DNA of 64,000 nt from Acinetobacter sp. WCHA45 (GCF_002165255.2 NZ_CP028561.1:2046001-2110000); one strand, 5' to 3'. Numbered from the stretch's first letter, positions 30,195 through 40,432 are shown. A program made the numbers and translations. The notes: generated from the sequence alone by a model not told the origin.

Positions 30195-31172
30195 CTATGG
30201 CTCAAGGCTACTCATTTTTAAAGCTAAATCCTGTTGATTTAAATCAACTTGCTTTGTTTTGCTTTTAATTACCCATTGAATATTGGCCAATTTTTCTTTT
30301 GCAGCATCAATACCCGCTTGCATAGTCATTTCACGACCTTTGATATCAAAGATATGCGCTTTTTCACGTAGATCAGGCTGAATGACAATATCTGCATTTT
30401 TCAATTCTTCTTCAGCCAAACGTCCTTGCATAATGTTGATATTTTGGTTGAATAGCCCCCAAACATTACTGGTTTCAGTATGAATAGGTTGTGCCAAAAT
30501 ATCCACTGCAATCACCACATCTGCGCCTAAATCCCGTGCAACCTGTACAGGCACAGGACTGACTAGGCCTCCATCAACATATTCCACATTACGGATCTTG
30601 GTTGGTATAAACATACTCGGAATCGAAGCAGATGCACGTACTGCTTGGCCTGTATTACCATAATTGAATACAGTTTTGGTGCCGTCTTTTAATTCCGTTG
30701 CAACCACATACATCGGGATTTTTAACTTCTGTAAAGGAATGTTTTGGACTTGCTCATTCACATAGTCCTCAACTTTTTTACCATCAAAGAAACCTTTTAA
30801 ACTGATATTCACTTCTCTTACATCGGTAGCCTTAAGCTTAAGCGCAATATCTCTCAACTCTGCAGCGGATTTACCACTTGCATAAATTGAACCTACAATA
30901 CTGCCTGCACTTGTACCTACAATAAAATCAGGGCGAATACCTTGCTGTTCCAACACTTCAAGTACGCCGATATGAGCATATCCACGTGCCCCACCACTGC
31001 CGAGTACTAAGGCAACAACGGGTCTTTTTTCTTGTTGTTTAATATGTGCAAAGGGCTGAACAACTGCTTGTACTTGGGCATCTTCAACTAAAGGTTTTAA
31101 ATGCGAAGTCGTTTGACAACCCGCCAAAATCACCATTGAAAGTCCAAGCGTCAATAATTTAAGCTGTTTCAT
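30195..31172 (-). CDS. Patatin-like phospholipase lipoprotein (RssA-like)
   Basis: A 325-aa protein with a lipoprotein signal whose lipobox LAGC places the lipidated cysteine at C19. The patatin fold follows: the oxyanion loop GSGGARG (residues 58-64), the nucleophile S88 in GTSAGS and the catalytic aspartate in VDGGLVSPVPV. It is therefore a serine lipase/phospholipase anchored to a membrane facing the periplasm. An in-frame ATG at 31187 would add five residues before the signal sequence; neither start has a strong ribosome binding site. The lipid substrate is unknown. Confidence 0.85.
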   Translation of the reverse strand: MKQLKLLTLGLSMVILAGCQTTSHLKPLVEDAQVQAVVQPFAHIKQQEKRPVVALVLGSGGARGYAHIGVLEVLEQQGIRPDFIVGTSAGSIVGSIYASGKSAAELRDIALKLKATDVREVNISLKGFFDGKKVEDYVNEQVQNIPLQKLKIPMYVVATELKDGTKTVFNYGNTGQAVRASASIPSMFIPTKIRNVEYVDGGLVSPVPVQVARDLGADVVIAVDILAQPIHTETSNVWGLFNQNINIMQGRLAEEELKNADIVIQPDLREKAHIFDIKGREMTMQAGIDAAKEKLANIQWVIKSKTKQVDLNQQDLALKMSSLEP

Positions 31173-31274
31173 ATGCTGTCTTGCCATATCTACGTGGTTC
31201 TATCTTTTAATTTTAACGCCATTATTGGTGAAATGCTGTATCAATTTTTATGTATATATCCACAATATATTGAT

Positions 31275-31300
31275 AAAAAACCCCTCGAAAGGGGCTTTAA
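31275..31300 (-). terminator. Terminator of the alanine symporter gene
   Basis: Read on the minus strand, GCCCCT and AGGGGT form a stem with a short loop followed by a run of T. It lies 34 bases beyond the stop codon of the symporter gene. Confidence 0.85.
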
Positions 31301-31333
31301 TTTAGTGAAGTAAGCCTTTATAAATCCAATAAC

Positions 31334-32812
31334 TTACCAGATATCAGAATCTACTTTTTTCTTTAGCTCAGGATATTGATCAATCTTGAACTCTGGTTCC
31401 TTGATCCCTTTTTTAAGCTGAGAGGTATAATCTTTCAACAATATGCGTGCCATTGGTGTTAACAGCAGGATTGCCACAAGGTTAATGGTGGCCATCAAGC
31501 CCATTGAAAGGTCGGCCATTGACCAGATTAAAGGTACACTTGTGATCGCCCCGAAATAGACCATTGCCAATACCAGCAGGCGGAAAATGAACATGACCTT
31601 TGGGTTGTCATTAATGAACTGTACATTGCTTTCAGCATAGGCATAGTTACCAATAATTGAGGTAAAGGCAAACAGGAACAGGATAATGGCAAGGAAGCCT
31701 CCACCCCAACCACCAATTTGGCTCTCCAATGCTTTTTGGGTCAATGTCACGCCCTCAAAGCCAGCTTCATGATACAGACCAGACACCATGATGATGATCG
31801 CAGTACATGAACACACCACGAAAGTATCAACAAATACACCCAGCATTTGTACCAACCCCTGATTCACAGGATGCTTCACATCAGAGGCAGCAGCAGCGTT
31901 TGGCGCTGAACCCATGCCTGCCTCGTTGGAGAACAAGCCACGCTTGATGCCCATCATCATTGCCATAGAAATCATCGCACCAAAGAAACCACCTGCTGCC
32001 GCATTGAACTGGAATGCTTCGGTGAAGATCAGTTTAAAAATCTCAGGCAACATCGGCAAGTTGGTTATCGCGATGTACAAGGCGACCATGATATAAAGCA
32101 ATGCCATGAAAGGAACATTACCTTCGGCAACCTTGGCGATACGCTTGATCCCACCAAAGATGATCAATGCCGTCATAACCACCAATGCAATACCAACCCA
32201 TGACACTTCAAAATTAAGACTACCGAGACCCAATACAAAATTGGCTTTATCCCATCCCCATGCATGTGAGGTTGCCCCAATAATCGCATTTGCCTGCACG
32301 GCATTAAATACAAAGCCATAAGCTAGAATGAGTGACAGTGCAAAAACAATCCCCAGCCATTTTTGTTTTAAGCCCTGAGTAATATAGTACGCAGGTCCAC
32401 CTCGGAATTGCTTGTTTTGATGGTCTCTCACCTTAAACAACTGGGCAAGCGATGATTCAACAAATGCAGAACTCATGCCAAGAAAGGCAGTGAACCACAT
32501 CCAGAACACGGCCCCAGGACCACCAATGGCGATTGCTATGGCAACACCAGCAACGTTACCAACACCGACACGGCTTGCAAGACCCGTGACGAAAGCCTGA
32601 AATGGTGTAATGCCATGTTCATCTTGCGTCTCTTTACGGCTTCCTTTCATCACAAGAATGCTGTGCAGGAACAAGCGAAGCTGTACCGCACCCGTAACGA
32701 ATGTGTAAAACACCCCAACCGCAACCAATAAGACGACCAGAAAATTCCAGAGTGGATCATTCAGGAATTGTACCCACGACATCAGCGTGGCATTTAATTG
32801 TTCATTCATCAC
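31334..32812 (-). CDS. Alanine/glycine:cation symporter (AGCS family)
   Basis: A 492-aa polytopic membrane protein with AGCS hallmarks: GVGNVAGVAIAIAIGGPGA in the first third, FRGGPAYYI, and the GLFSNEAGMGSAPNAAAA motif that lines the substrate site. Such carriers take up alanine or glycine with sodium. Two adjacent ATGs (32812 and 32809) are possible starts. A palindrome 22 bases upstream may be an operator. Confidence 0.93.
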   Translation of the reverse strand: MMNEQLNATLMSWVQFLNDPLWNFLVVLLVAVGVFYTFVTGAVQLRLFLHSILVMKGSRKETQDEHGITPFQAFVTGLASRVGVGNVAGVAIAIAIGGPGAVFWMWFTAFLGMSSAFVESSLAQLFKVRDHQNKQFRGGPAYYITQGLKQKWLGIVFALSLILAYGFVFNAVQANAIIGATSHAWGWDKANFVLGLGSLNFEVSWVGIALVVMTALIIFGGIKRIAKVAEGNVPFMALLYIMVALYIAITNLPMLPEIFKLIFTEAFQFNAAAGGFFGAMISMAMMMGIKRGLFSNEAGMGSAPNAAAASDVKHPVNQGLVQMLGVFVDTFVVCSCTAIIIMVSGLYHEAGFEGVTLTQKALESQIGGWGGGFLAIILFLFAFTSIIGNYAYAESNVQFINDNPKVMFIFRLLVLAMVYFGAITSVPLIWSMADLSMGLMATINLVAILLLTPMARILLKDYTSQLKKGIKEPEFKIDQYPELKKKVDSDIW

Positions 32813-32832
32813 TTATTCGCTTTAAAATATTT

Positions 32833-32850
32833 TATGTACGACCGTACATA
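32833..32850. promoter_or_regulatory. Palindrome upstream of the alanine symporter gene
   Basis: TATGTACG and CGTACATA form 8-bp arms around AC. It lies about 20 bases before the start codon and after the upstream terminator, so it is in the 5' leader or over the promoter. It is a candidate operator for an unknown repressor; binding is not shown. Confidence 0.45.
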
Positions 32851-32871
32851 TACGATAACAATCGATGAACC

Positions 32872-32897
32872 AAAAAAGCCCCACATGGGGCTTTTGA
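32872..32897 (-). terminator. Terminator of gltS
   Basis: AAAAGCCCC (32874-32882) and GGGGCTTTT (32887-32895) enclose an ACAT loop. On the minus strand the stem is followed by six T. It lies directly after the gltS stop. Confidence 0.92.
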
Positions 32898-32903
32898 TCC
32901 GAC

Positions 32904-34139
32904 TTAGGCAAAGAATTTCAAAATTAATTGAATTACTGTTGCATTAATTAAATCAACAAAGAACGCACCACAAAGCGGAACAATTAAAAATGCTTTATGT
33001 GATGGTCCATACATGTTGGTAATTGCTTGCATGTTAGCAACAGCTGTTGGCGTTGCTCCCATACCGAAACCACAGTGACCAGCAGCAAGAACTGCTGCAT
33101 CATAATTTTTGCCCATGACGCGGAAAGTAATAAATGCTGCATACAACGCCATGGTAATGGTTTGTGCACCCAAAATTACAACCAGCGGGCCAGCCAAATC
33201 GGCTAATTGCCACAACTTTAATGACAACAATGCCATCGCTAAATAAAGTGACAAAGATGCATTACCAAACACATCAATTGCACGATCAAAAATATCAACT
33301 TTTAATACGCTTTCTAAAATATTACGTAGGATGACACCACCACCCAATGCCCATACAAAGGTTGGTAACTCAAACCATGTGCCTTTGCTATAACCTGTCA
33401 TAAACTCAGCAAATGCTAAACATGCAGCAAACATGCCGAGCGTTGTAATCGCATTATCAGCAGTAATTAAACGTACTTGATGTGGATTTTCAAATGGTGC
33501 GAGTTCATCAGGGTGTTGATCTAAATGGGTATCACGATCCTTAATCGCAGTGGATGATTGCTCTTGAGCAAGGCTATAACGGTTGATTAATAGTTTTGCA
33601 AGTGGCCCACCAATGATGCCGCCGATAATCAAACCAAAAGTTGCACTTGCCATGCCTAGCGCTAATGCACCCTGAATTCCATGTTGGCTTTCAAGAATTT
33701 CACCCCATGCCCCTGCTGTACCGTGTCCACCTGTTAAAGTAATTGAGCCTGCAATCAATCCGACCAAAGGATCAATACCTAAAAGCTTTGCGAGGCTCAT
33801 GCCGACAGCATTTTGAACCACGATAAACGAAGCAACACAGACCAGAAAAATAACCAGCCCAAGTCCACCTTCTTTCAACTTCATAAAATTGGCACTCAAA
33901 CCAATTGAAGCAAAGAAAATCAGCATAAAACTCGTTTGTAATTGGCTACTAAAAACAATGCTATAACCCCACATTGAATGTACCAATAACGAAACAATAG
34001 CTGCAACCAAGCCACCAGCTACAGGTTCAGGAATATTGTAACGACGCAAAAAATCAATTTGATTGACAAGAAAACGCCCTAACAGCAGCACAATGACGGC
34101 TGAAATCAGGGTATAAAAACCATTAAAAGTAAATTCCAT
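32904..34139 (-). CDS. gltS: Sodium/glutamate symporter
   Basis: A 411-aa GltS-family protein with about ten membrane segments, the motif GSITLTGGHGTAGAWGE and the repeat-related AGHCGFGMGATPTAVANM near the C-terminus; both inverted-repeat re-entrant loops are present. It imports glutamate with sodium. It is next to the alanine symporter but has its own terminator, so the two are not co-transcribed by read-through alone. Confidence 0.95.
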   Translation of the reverse strand: MEFTFNGFYTLISAVIVLLLGRFLVNQIDFLRRYNIPEPVAGGLVAAIVSLLVHSMWGYSIVFSSQLQTSFMLIFFASIGLSANFMKLKEGGLGLVIFLVCVASFIVVQNAVGMSLAKLLGIDPLVGLIAGSITLTGGHGTAGAWGEILESQHGIQGALALGMASATFGLIIGGIIGGPLAKLLINRYSLAQEQSSTAIKDRDTHLDQHPDELAPFENPHQVRLITADNAITTLGMFAACLAFAEFMTGYSKGTWFELPTFVWALGGGVILRNILESVLKVDIFDRAIDVFGNASLSLYLAMALLSLKLWQLADLAGPLVVILGAQTITMALYAAFITFRVMGKNYDAAVLAAGHCGFGMGATPTAVANMQAITNMYGPSHKAFLIVPLCGAFFVDLINATVIQLILKFFA

Positions 34140-34320
34140 ATCTTCTTCCGTTTATTTTATTAGTCTTTTAGACGGTTTTTCCATCGTGTAGCTAATAAAA
34201 TAGTAACTCTCAAAATGAGTGAAAACTCAATCAACTTAATAAAAAGCATACAGTTCTTTGTAAGAACTCAATCAAATAAAGTGATTGGTTTCCACGGATG
34301 ATTACGTTTACAGGATTAGG

Positions 34321-35667
34321 CTAGAAGTTGTAGCGAGCCATTGCGCCTACACGGTTATCCTTACCTTTTAGACCATTAAAGGTTTTACGTTCGCCATAGA
34401 TATATTCCAAACCAAACGTAATCGGAGTAACTGGTGAATACATGATGTTCCACCAACCTTGTTGTAAGGTTTTGTTCTGCGTTGTATCCGCAAAGGCTTG
34501 TTGTGCAAACTGATTATTATCTTTTGCAAACATTGCACCATACGCTAAAGTACTACGCAATTTAGGGCTAACTTGATAAGTTGTACCAATGGTGAGTGCA
34601 TCAAACTCATTCAGATTCAACTCAAAACTCTTGGGATTTACATTAAAACCACTATTGGTATAGAGCAAAAACTTACTATCACCTTTTACATGCGAATAAT
34701 CGATCATCGCTTGTAAAGAATCAGTAAATTTATACTTAGTTCCTACCGCAATACCCCACCCGAGATCAGCATCATCAGCTGTTAATTGATTATTATTCTT
34801 GTCGTAACTCGCTCTGCTACGCGCTTCTGTTACTAAAACACGGGCTGAAGCCGTAGCTTTGCCATCATCAAAATCATATTTTAACTTAGAGGTTAAAGCT
34901 GGCGCTCGGTTGTCGTCATTGCCTTTTTCTAAAGCAAGCATATAACTGGTGTCTGGATTAAATTTTCCGCTATAGCGAACCATCGGAGTACGATAAGTAC
35001 CGATCCCTAAAGGAGAATTGAAATCAATCATTTCTGGCTGTAAATCTGTCGCCAAGAACGTAGATGTGGTTTGACCAAATAACCAATTGTTTAAAGTCAT
35101 ATACGCATGACGGATACGAATCGTATCGTTACTACTACCACCACGAAAATCAATTTCTAATTTCCCACCAACATCTGCTTCTTGAATGGGTGCTTTAAAA
35201 TCTAGACCTAATCGCGTAACTGTTGCCGTACTATAAAAACGATCACTATTTTTTTCATTGCCTTCGAGATCAACTTTATTGATTCGGTTAAAAATAGCAT
35301 CGCCGCCTTTTACCTGATACGAGGCATCGCCACGTAAAAAACCGTATAGCTGTACTTGCGCACCCGAAGCAGAATTAAAACTCAAAGGCGATTTTTGAGC
35401 AGCGATCTGAGTATTAGATGAAATATTTTGAGTAGATACTGAAACAACAGTAGTAGATCGCTGGGTATCGTACTGCGGTACATTATTTTTTTGTTTTGAC
35501 TGAGGAACATATTGTTCCAATAAAGCTCTTAATTCTTTTACTTCATCTCGAAGTTGTTGAATTTGTTCTTGTTCGCTAGCAGCCTGCGCATTGTTCATCA
35601 TGAAGACAGCAATGGTAAACGCCAATCCCTGAACTATGAACGGCTTACGGATGAGAGGTAAACTCAT
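34321..35667 (-). CDS. DcaP-like outer membrane porin
   Basis: A 448-aa protein with a signal peptide (cleavage after AQA, near residue 30). A short periplasmic coiled coil follows (QEQIQQLRDEVKELRALLEQY), then a polar linker and a beta-barrel ending in the terminal aromatic pattern GAMARYNF. This layout is that of the DcaP family, trimeric Acinetobacter porins for dicarboxylates and small acidic molecules. AGGAG at a good distance fixes the ATG at 35667 over the upstream in-frame start at 35700. Its position next to acidic amino acid transport (gltS) is suggestive only. Confidence 0.85.
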   Translation of the reverse strand: MSLPLIRKPFIVQGLAFTIAVFMMNNAQAASEQEQIQQLRDEVKELRALLEQYVPQSKQKNNVPQYDTQRSTTVVSVSTQNISSNTQIAAQKSPLSFNSASGAQVQLYGFLRGDASYQVKGGDAIFNRINKVDLEGNEKNSDRFYSTATVTRLGLDFKAPIQEADVGGKLEIDFRGGSSNDTIRIRHAYMTLNNWLFGQTTSTFLATDLQPEMIDFNSPLGIGTYRTPMVRYSGKFNPDTSYMLALEKGNDDNRAPALTSKLKYDFDDGKATASARVLVTEARSRASYDKNNNQLTADDADLGWGIAVGTKYKFTDSLQAMIDYSHVKGDSKFLLYTNSGFNVNPKSFELNLNEFDALTIGTTYQVSPKLRSTLAYGAMFAKDNNQFAQQAFADTTQNKTLQQGWWNIMYSPVTPITFGLEYIYGERKTFNGLKGKDNRVGAMARYNF

Positions 35668-36089
35668 GAGAAGCTCCTGTATTCGTGTATATTTCAACAT
35701 TTTTCATAAGCATAAAATTGGGTAAATAAATATGCTTATCATAGAAAACTTCCCTCACCTTCTTGGTTAGAAAAGCCTAATCGATTTTTGAAAAGGGCGT
35801 ATTATGCATAAATTTAGATTATTGTGTGTATTTTTTTATTCCAATCATCATCACGATTTCAGCGTGTATCAATAAATACTATTTCTATTTCATTGTGTTA
35901 CAAATACATTTCTTTTTCACATAAAGATAACAAATTAAAAAATTTTATAGATAATCTCATCTCGTTAATCTTTACTCGACTATTTTTTATTCAAATCTCA
36001 ATCTACGACTAAAAATCCATCCTCAAATCTATCTTATTACTTTATAGTCTCATTAAATGAGAAAGAGCCATAAGCTTAGGAACCTTAAG
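35668..36089. other. Intergenic region between the DcaP-like porin and nitroreductase genes
   Basis: About 420 very AT-rich bases hold the divergent promoters of both genes. An AAAGCCTAATCGATTTTTG stretch and several T tracts are visible, but I can define no hairpin, ORF or operator. Confidence 0.5.
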
Positions 36090-36797
36090 ATGAACATGGA
36101 ACAAATCCGTTATGTGGATGATGCGATTACAGCCCGTCATTCTGTACGTGCATTTTTAGATACACCTGTTGCAACAGAGACAATCAAGGATATTTTAAAT
36201 GTTGCCGCTCGTGCGCCATCAGGTACAAACACTCAACCATGGAAAGTTTATGTGGTGACAGGCCAAAAACGCGCCGAGATGATTGAGCGAGTTTGTGCTG
36301 CTCAACAAGCACTTTTTCAACAACCAGAACTCGCTGAACAATATCAAGAAACTTTCGCCTACTACCCTGAAACATGGATTTCACCATTTATTGATCGTCG
36401 TCGTGAAAATGGTTGGGGACTGTATGGTTTGCTAGGTATTCAAAAAGGCGAAAAAGAAAAAATGGCGGCGCAACAATTGCGTAACTATCAATTGTTTGAT
36501 GCGCCTGTCGCACTTTATTTTACAGTCAATAAAGCAATGGGAATTGGTTCAAAAATGGATATTTCCATGATGATCCAAAATGTAATGATTGCCGCAAAAG
36601 CACGTGGCTTAGATACGTGCCCACAAGCCGCATGGAATCATTTTCATCCCATCGTTTTAGAGGTATTAGATGCCCCAGAAGATGAAGAATTAGTATGTAC
36701 CGTTGCCTTAGGTTATGCTGATCCTAATCATATCGTAAATACCTTCATTACTCCCCGCGAACCCGTTGAAAACTTTACAGTATTTTTAGACCAGTAA
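36090..36797 (+). CDS. Nitroreductase-family FMN oxidoreductase
   Basis: A 235-aa nitroreductase with the FMN-binding opening ITARHSVRAFLDTPV, APSGTNTQPW and the C-terminal VCTVALGYADP. Length and the middle WISPFIDRRRENGWGLYGLLGI stretch suit the nitrobenzoate reductase-like branch. Such enzymes use NAD(P)H to reduce nitroaromatics or quinones. AGGA at 36078-36081 supports the ATG at 36090; earlier in-frame starts lack such a site. The natural substrate is unknown. Confidence 0.88.
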   Translation: MNMEQIRYVDDAITARHSVRAFLDTPVATETIKDILNVAARAPSGTNTQPWKVYVVTGQKRAEMIERVCAAQQALFQQPELAEQYQETFAYYPETWISPFIDRRRENGWGLYGLLGIQKGEKEKMAAQQLRNYQLFDAPVALYFTVNKAMGIGSKMDISMMIQNVMIAAKARGLDTCPQAAWNHFHPIVLEVLDAPEDEELVCTVALGYADPNHIVNTFITPREPVENFTVFLDQ

Positions 36798-36806
36798 ATT
36801 GTTTAA

Positions 36807-36838
36807 ATAACAGTATCTCTACGCAGAGGTACTGTTTT
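36807..36838. terminator. Terminator between the nitroreductase and Bcr/CflA genes
   Basis: ACAGTATCTCT and AGAGGTACTGT form an 11-bp stem with one G-T pair around ACGC, followed by TTTTG. The convergent gene's stop codon lies inside it. Confidence 0.7.
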
Positions 36839-38036
36839 GTAGCTGTTTTCCAACTTTTAAAATTGCAAACAAACCTGCGCTAGTAAACATCAACATCATA
36901 ATGCCCATATTGAGGCTCGCTTTCCATAACAAAAAATTTAAAATCACACCACCTAATAAACCACATGCAAACTGCATACTTCCCATAATCGCACTCGCAG
37001 TCCCAGCACGTGCACCCTGCTTAGACATCGCCAAAGCCATTGCATTAGGACCAGTTAATCCAATACCAGACACAACTAAAAAAAGACCAGACATTAATAA
37101 CCACAATGGTGCATTCGCCATCAACCCCGCACTGATGACAACAACTGCTCCAAAGCATTGAATCGACCCACCCAATCGTAACCGCTGAAAAATACCCATT
37201 CGAGTATTTAAGTGCTTATTGATTGAGGACATCAACATAATTCCAGCTGCATTAAATGCAAATGCATAAGAAAACTGCTGCTGAGACAGTCCGTACTGAC
37301 CCATAAAAACGGCTGAAGCAGAGCTGATATAACAAAATAATGCTGCGCCAGTTAAACAACCTGCAAACATTGGCAATCTGAAGCTGTCATCTTTTAGAAT
37401 TGCAGCATAAAGTGTAGTGACTTGATAAGTTGATAATTTTAAACGGCGTTCAATAGCTAATGATTCTTTAAAGAAGAAATGTATACACAACCAGCAGATC
37501 ACGCCAATCATTGCTAGCGTCAAAAAAATAGCCTGCCATGGGGAAAAAGTCAGAATCCATGCACCAAACATCGGGGCTAGAATAGGCGCAAGCCCCATTA
37601 CGATCATCATGCTTGAAAAGGCTTGAGCTGAACCTTGCATGTCTAAGCGATCACGTATAGCTGCTCTCGCAATTACAACACCAACACAACCACCTAAAGC
37701 CTGAAAAATTCGTGCAGCAATCAAAGCCCATTCATTTATCGTAAACGCACAAGCCAAACTTGCAATCACATAAAGGCTAAGCCCAAAATATAAGGGAGGC
37801 TTGCGCCCAATACGATCACTCACAGGTCCATAAATTAATTGACCTATGGCTAAACCCAAAAAGTAAGCAGGTAATGTATTTGCAATCATTTGGGTACTTA
37901 CCCCAAACTCATTTGCCATTTGGGGTAATGCGGGTAAATACATATCAATTGACAATGGACCGAGTGCTGTCAACAAAGCAAGTAACAAAATCCATGCTGT
38001 TGAATACTGACGCTGATTCGATTGTTCTACCTGCAT
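36819..38036 (-). CDS. Bcr/CflA-family multidrug efflux MFS transporter
   Basis: A 405-aa protein with twelve membrane segments. It has the DHA1 motif A, YGPVSDRIGRKPP, after the second segment and the opening LSIDMYLPALPQMANEFG that is typical of Bcr/CflA pumps. These export bicyclomycin, chloramphenicol and other small molecules by proton antiport. The last codons lie in the terminator stem shared with the nitroreductase gene. Its actual substrates are not predictable. Confidence 0.9.
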   Translation of the reverse strand: MQVEQSNQRQYSTAWILLLALLTALGPLSIDMYLPALPQMANEFGVSTQMIANTLPAYFLGLAIGQLIYGPVSDRIGRKPPLYFGLSLYVIASLACAFTINEWALIAARIFQALGGCVGVVIARAAIRDRLDMQGSAQAFSSMMIVMGLAPILAPMFGAWILTFSPWQAIFLTLAMIGVICWLCIHFFFKESLAIERRLKLSTYQVTTLYAAILKDDSFRLPMFAGCLTGAALFCYISSASAVFMGQYGLSQQQFSYAFAFNAAGIMLMSSINKHLNTRMGIFQRLRLGGSIQCFGAVVVISAGLMANAPLWLLMSGLFLVVSGIGLTGPNAMALAMSKQGARAGTASAIMGSMQFACGLLGGVILNFLLWKASLNMGIMMLMFTSAGLFAILKVGKQLQNSTSA

Positions 38037-38178
38037 AATCCTCTACTTTTCAAGTTTATTTATTTTTCTAAGCTTAGCATCCTCACCATATTTGTGCATA
38101 ATATTAGAGTCTGCTGATACCTGAAAAATGTTAACAGGCATGATCATAAATTGATTGCCGAATATAAAAGGACAACCA

Positions 38179-40353
38179 TTGAATCCTTGGCTCGCACGTT
38201 TAAAACAAACCACCTATAACACCACGTTAATGTATAACGTGCGCATGCTGATTGCTTTCGCAGGAACAGCATTCGTTCCTTATCTTTTTAATTTTCAACT
38301 TGCGACGATTCCACTGACTTTAGGCGTTGTTGCGGCAGCAATTAGTGATATTGATGATCGCTTTTCTGTCCGTATTCAGAATCAGATTTATACCTATATT
38401 GGATTTTTTATCACAGCTGCATCGGTTCAATTGTTATTCCCCTACCCAATTATTTTTGCAGTTGGATTAATTGTTTCATGTATTGGATGGATTTTATTAG
38501 GCTCTTTGGGGCGGCGTTATGCGACCATCGCTTACGGATGTTTAGTGATTTCTGTCTATACCATGCTCGGTGTACACTTATTTGAACAATGGTATTTACA
38601 ACCAGCATTCTTAGTTTTGGGAGCCGCTTGGTATGGATTACTTTCAACAATCAGTTTCTTGCTGTTCCCTGTACGAAAAGTACAAGACCAACTTTATGCA
38701 TCCTATAATGCTTTAGGTAGTTTTTTATTTGCTAAATCAAACTTATTTGATGTGGACATGACTCCATCCAGTTATCAACAAAGTATGATTGATATTGCAT
38801 TAGAAAATGGCAAATTGGTGGCGATTTTTAATGATATGCGAATGTCACTGTTAACCCGCTTAAAAGGTGACCGCGGTCAGAAAGATACACGTCGCAGTCT
38901 ACAATACTATTTCGTTGCACAAGATATTCATGAACGTGCAGACTCCGCACATATTGATTATCAAAAGCTAGCGAAAGTATTTCAACACAGTGATATCTTA
39001 TTTCGTTTTCAACGCATTCTCACGATTCAGGGTAAAGCCTGTCAGGATTTAGCCCAATCAATTTTAAGCCGTACCCCTTATGTGCATAACAAACGCTTTA
39101 AACACAGCTTTGAAAATTTAAGAGTTTCCTTAGAAAAATTAAGAGAAGATGGACTTTATGATCAAGTTCGCATCAATGCATTATTTGCACTCTATCAAAA
39201 TCTTAAATCGATTGATGCACAATTACAGAATTTAGAAACGGAAAGAAATCTGAAATTAATCAATGCACAACAAGCAGAAAATCAACTAAAAGACGATGAT
39301 CTAAAAGGTTGGAATGATATTCTAGTCCGTGTTAAACAACATTTAACCCCTGAGTCTGTGTTATTTCGCCATGCGGTTAGACTTTCAATCGTGTTGTTTA
39401 TTGGTTATGTCTTTATTCAAGTAACCCACATTGCTTACGGTTACTGGATTTTGCTCACAGCATTGTTTGTTTGCCAACCTAACTTTAATGCTACCAAACG
39501 CCGCTTATATTTGCGAATTGTTGGAACCCTAATCGGTATTATCGTGGGGCTAACCATCATCTATTTTATTCCTTCGGTTGAAGGGCAACTGGTGATGTTA
39601 GTTCTTAGTGGCGTATTATTTTTAGAACTTCGAAGTAAACAGTATGCTCAAGCAACAGCTTTTATTACGATTCTCGCTTTAATTAACTTTAATCTAGATG
39701 GTTCTGCATTTGCGGCAGGTTTCCCACGCTTTATTGATACCTTGATCGGCTGTGCCTTGGCGTGGTTTGGGGTCAGTTTCATTTGGCCAGATTGGAAATT
39801 CCGCAGGCTACCTCGCTCGATCCAACGTTCTTTACAAGCCCAATGTACCTACTTAGCAGAAGTAATTGAGCAATATCACCAAGGTCGTAATAATGCATTA
39901 AATTATCGTGTAGTTCGGCGTGCTGCGCACAATACTGATGCAGAAGTTGCTTCTCTTATTTCCACGCTTGCCACAGAACCCAATATTGAATCTACTCAGA
40001 AAACTTTGGCTTTTGAGTTTCTATGCTTAAGTCACACTTTTTTAAGTTATATCGCTGCACTTGGAGCTCATCGCGAACAAGTTCAAGATCAAGAGGTTCT
40101 AGCCCTGCTGGATCAAGCATTAGATGATATTCAAGGTGCTCTGCTTAGAGATGAAGTCCCTGATTTATCTGCACAAAATATGATGCAAACCATACGTGAG
40201 CATTTAAATCGCAATGATGAAAGCAATCAAAAATCTCTGATTATTTTACAGCAGCTTTCACTTATGCTTAGCATATTAACCCGTTTAAGTATGCTCAAAC
40301 AAAGTCTCAGTCACGAATCGAACGAAGATGGCACTGAGTTTGCTTCTCTTTAA
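38179..40353 (+). CDS. YccS/YhfK-family (FUSC) inner membrane protein
   Basis: A protein of about 724 aa with two blocks of membrane segments (about residues 25-175 and 395-530) separated by a helical cytoplasmic domain, and a C-terminal helical domain. This is the duplicated FUSC/YccS arrangement related to aromatic acid efflux proteins such as AaeB. There is no ATG at the beginning. A TTG at 38179 follows AAAGGA (38167-38172) at the right spacing; another TTG at 38155 would add eight residues. The substrate is unknown. Confidence 0.8.
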   Translation: MNPWLARLKQTTYNTTLMYNVRMLIAFAGTAFVPYLFNFQLATIPLTLGVVAAAISDIDDRFSVRIQNQIYTYIGFFITAASVQLLFPYPIIFAVGLIVSCIGWILLGSLGRRYATIAYGCLVISVYTMLGVHLFEQWYLQPAFLVLGAAWYGLLSTISFLLFPVRKVQDQLYASYNALGSFLFAKSNLFDVDMTPSSYQQSMIDIALENGKLVAIFNDMRMSLLTRLKGDRGQKDTRRSLQYYFVAQDIHERADSAHIDYQKLAKVFQHSDILFRFQRILTIQGKACQDLAQSILSRTPYVHNKRFKHSFENLRVSLEKLREDGLYDQVRINALFALYQNLKSIDAQLQNLETERNLKLINAQQAENQLKDDDLKGWNDILVRVKQHLTPESVLFRHAVRLSIVLFIGYVFIQVTHIAYGYWILLTALFVCQPNFNATKRRLYLRIVGTLIGIIVGLTIIYFIPSVEGQLVMLVLSGVLFLELRSKQYAQATAFITILALINFNLDGSAFAAGFPRFIDTLIGCALAWFGVSFIWPDWKFRRLPRSIQRSLQAQCTYLAEVIEQYHQGRNNALNYRVVRRAAHNTDAEVASLISTLATEPNIESTQKTLAFEFLCLSHTFLSYIAALGAHREQVQDQEVLALLDQALDDIQGALLRDEVPDLSAQNMMQTIREHLNRNDESNQKSLIILQQLSLMLSILTRLSMLKQSLSHESNEDGTEFASL

Positions 40354-40432
40354 TTTATCCGCCATTGGCATAATATCTTTGAGTGCCAATTGGTGTTAAA
40401 CTTAACTTAGTTCTAAACTCATTTTTTAAACT

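Noticed and set aside
25082..31172. A genomic island from the DUF4209 gene to the patatin gene
   Set aside because: No integrase, tRNA junction, direct repeats or mobile genes; SbmA and the patatin protein are common in the genus, so only the DUF4209 gene looks accessory.
35824..36012. A 62-aa frame in the gap before the nitroreductase gene
   Set aside because: AT-driven composition, no ribosome binding site and no recognisable features.
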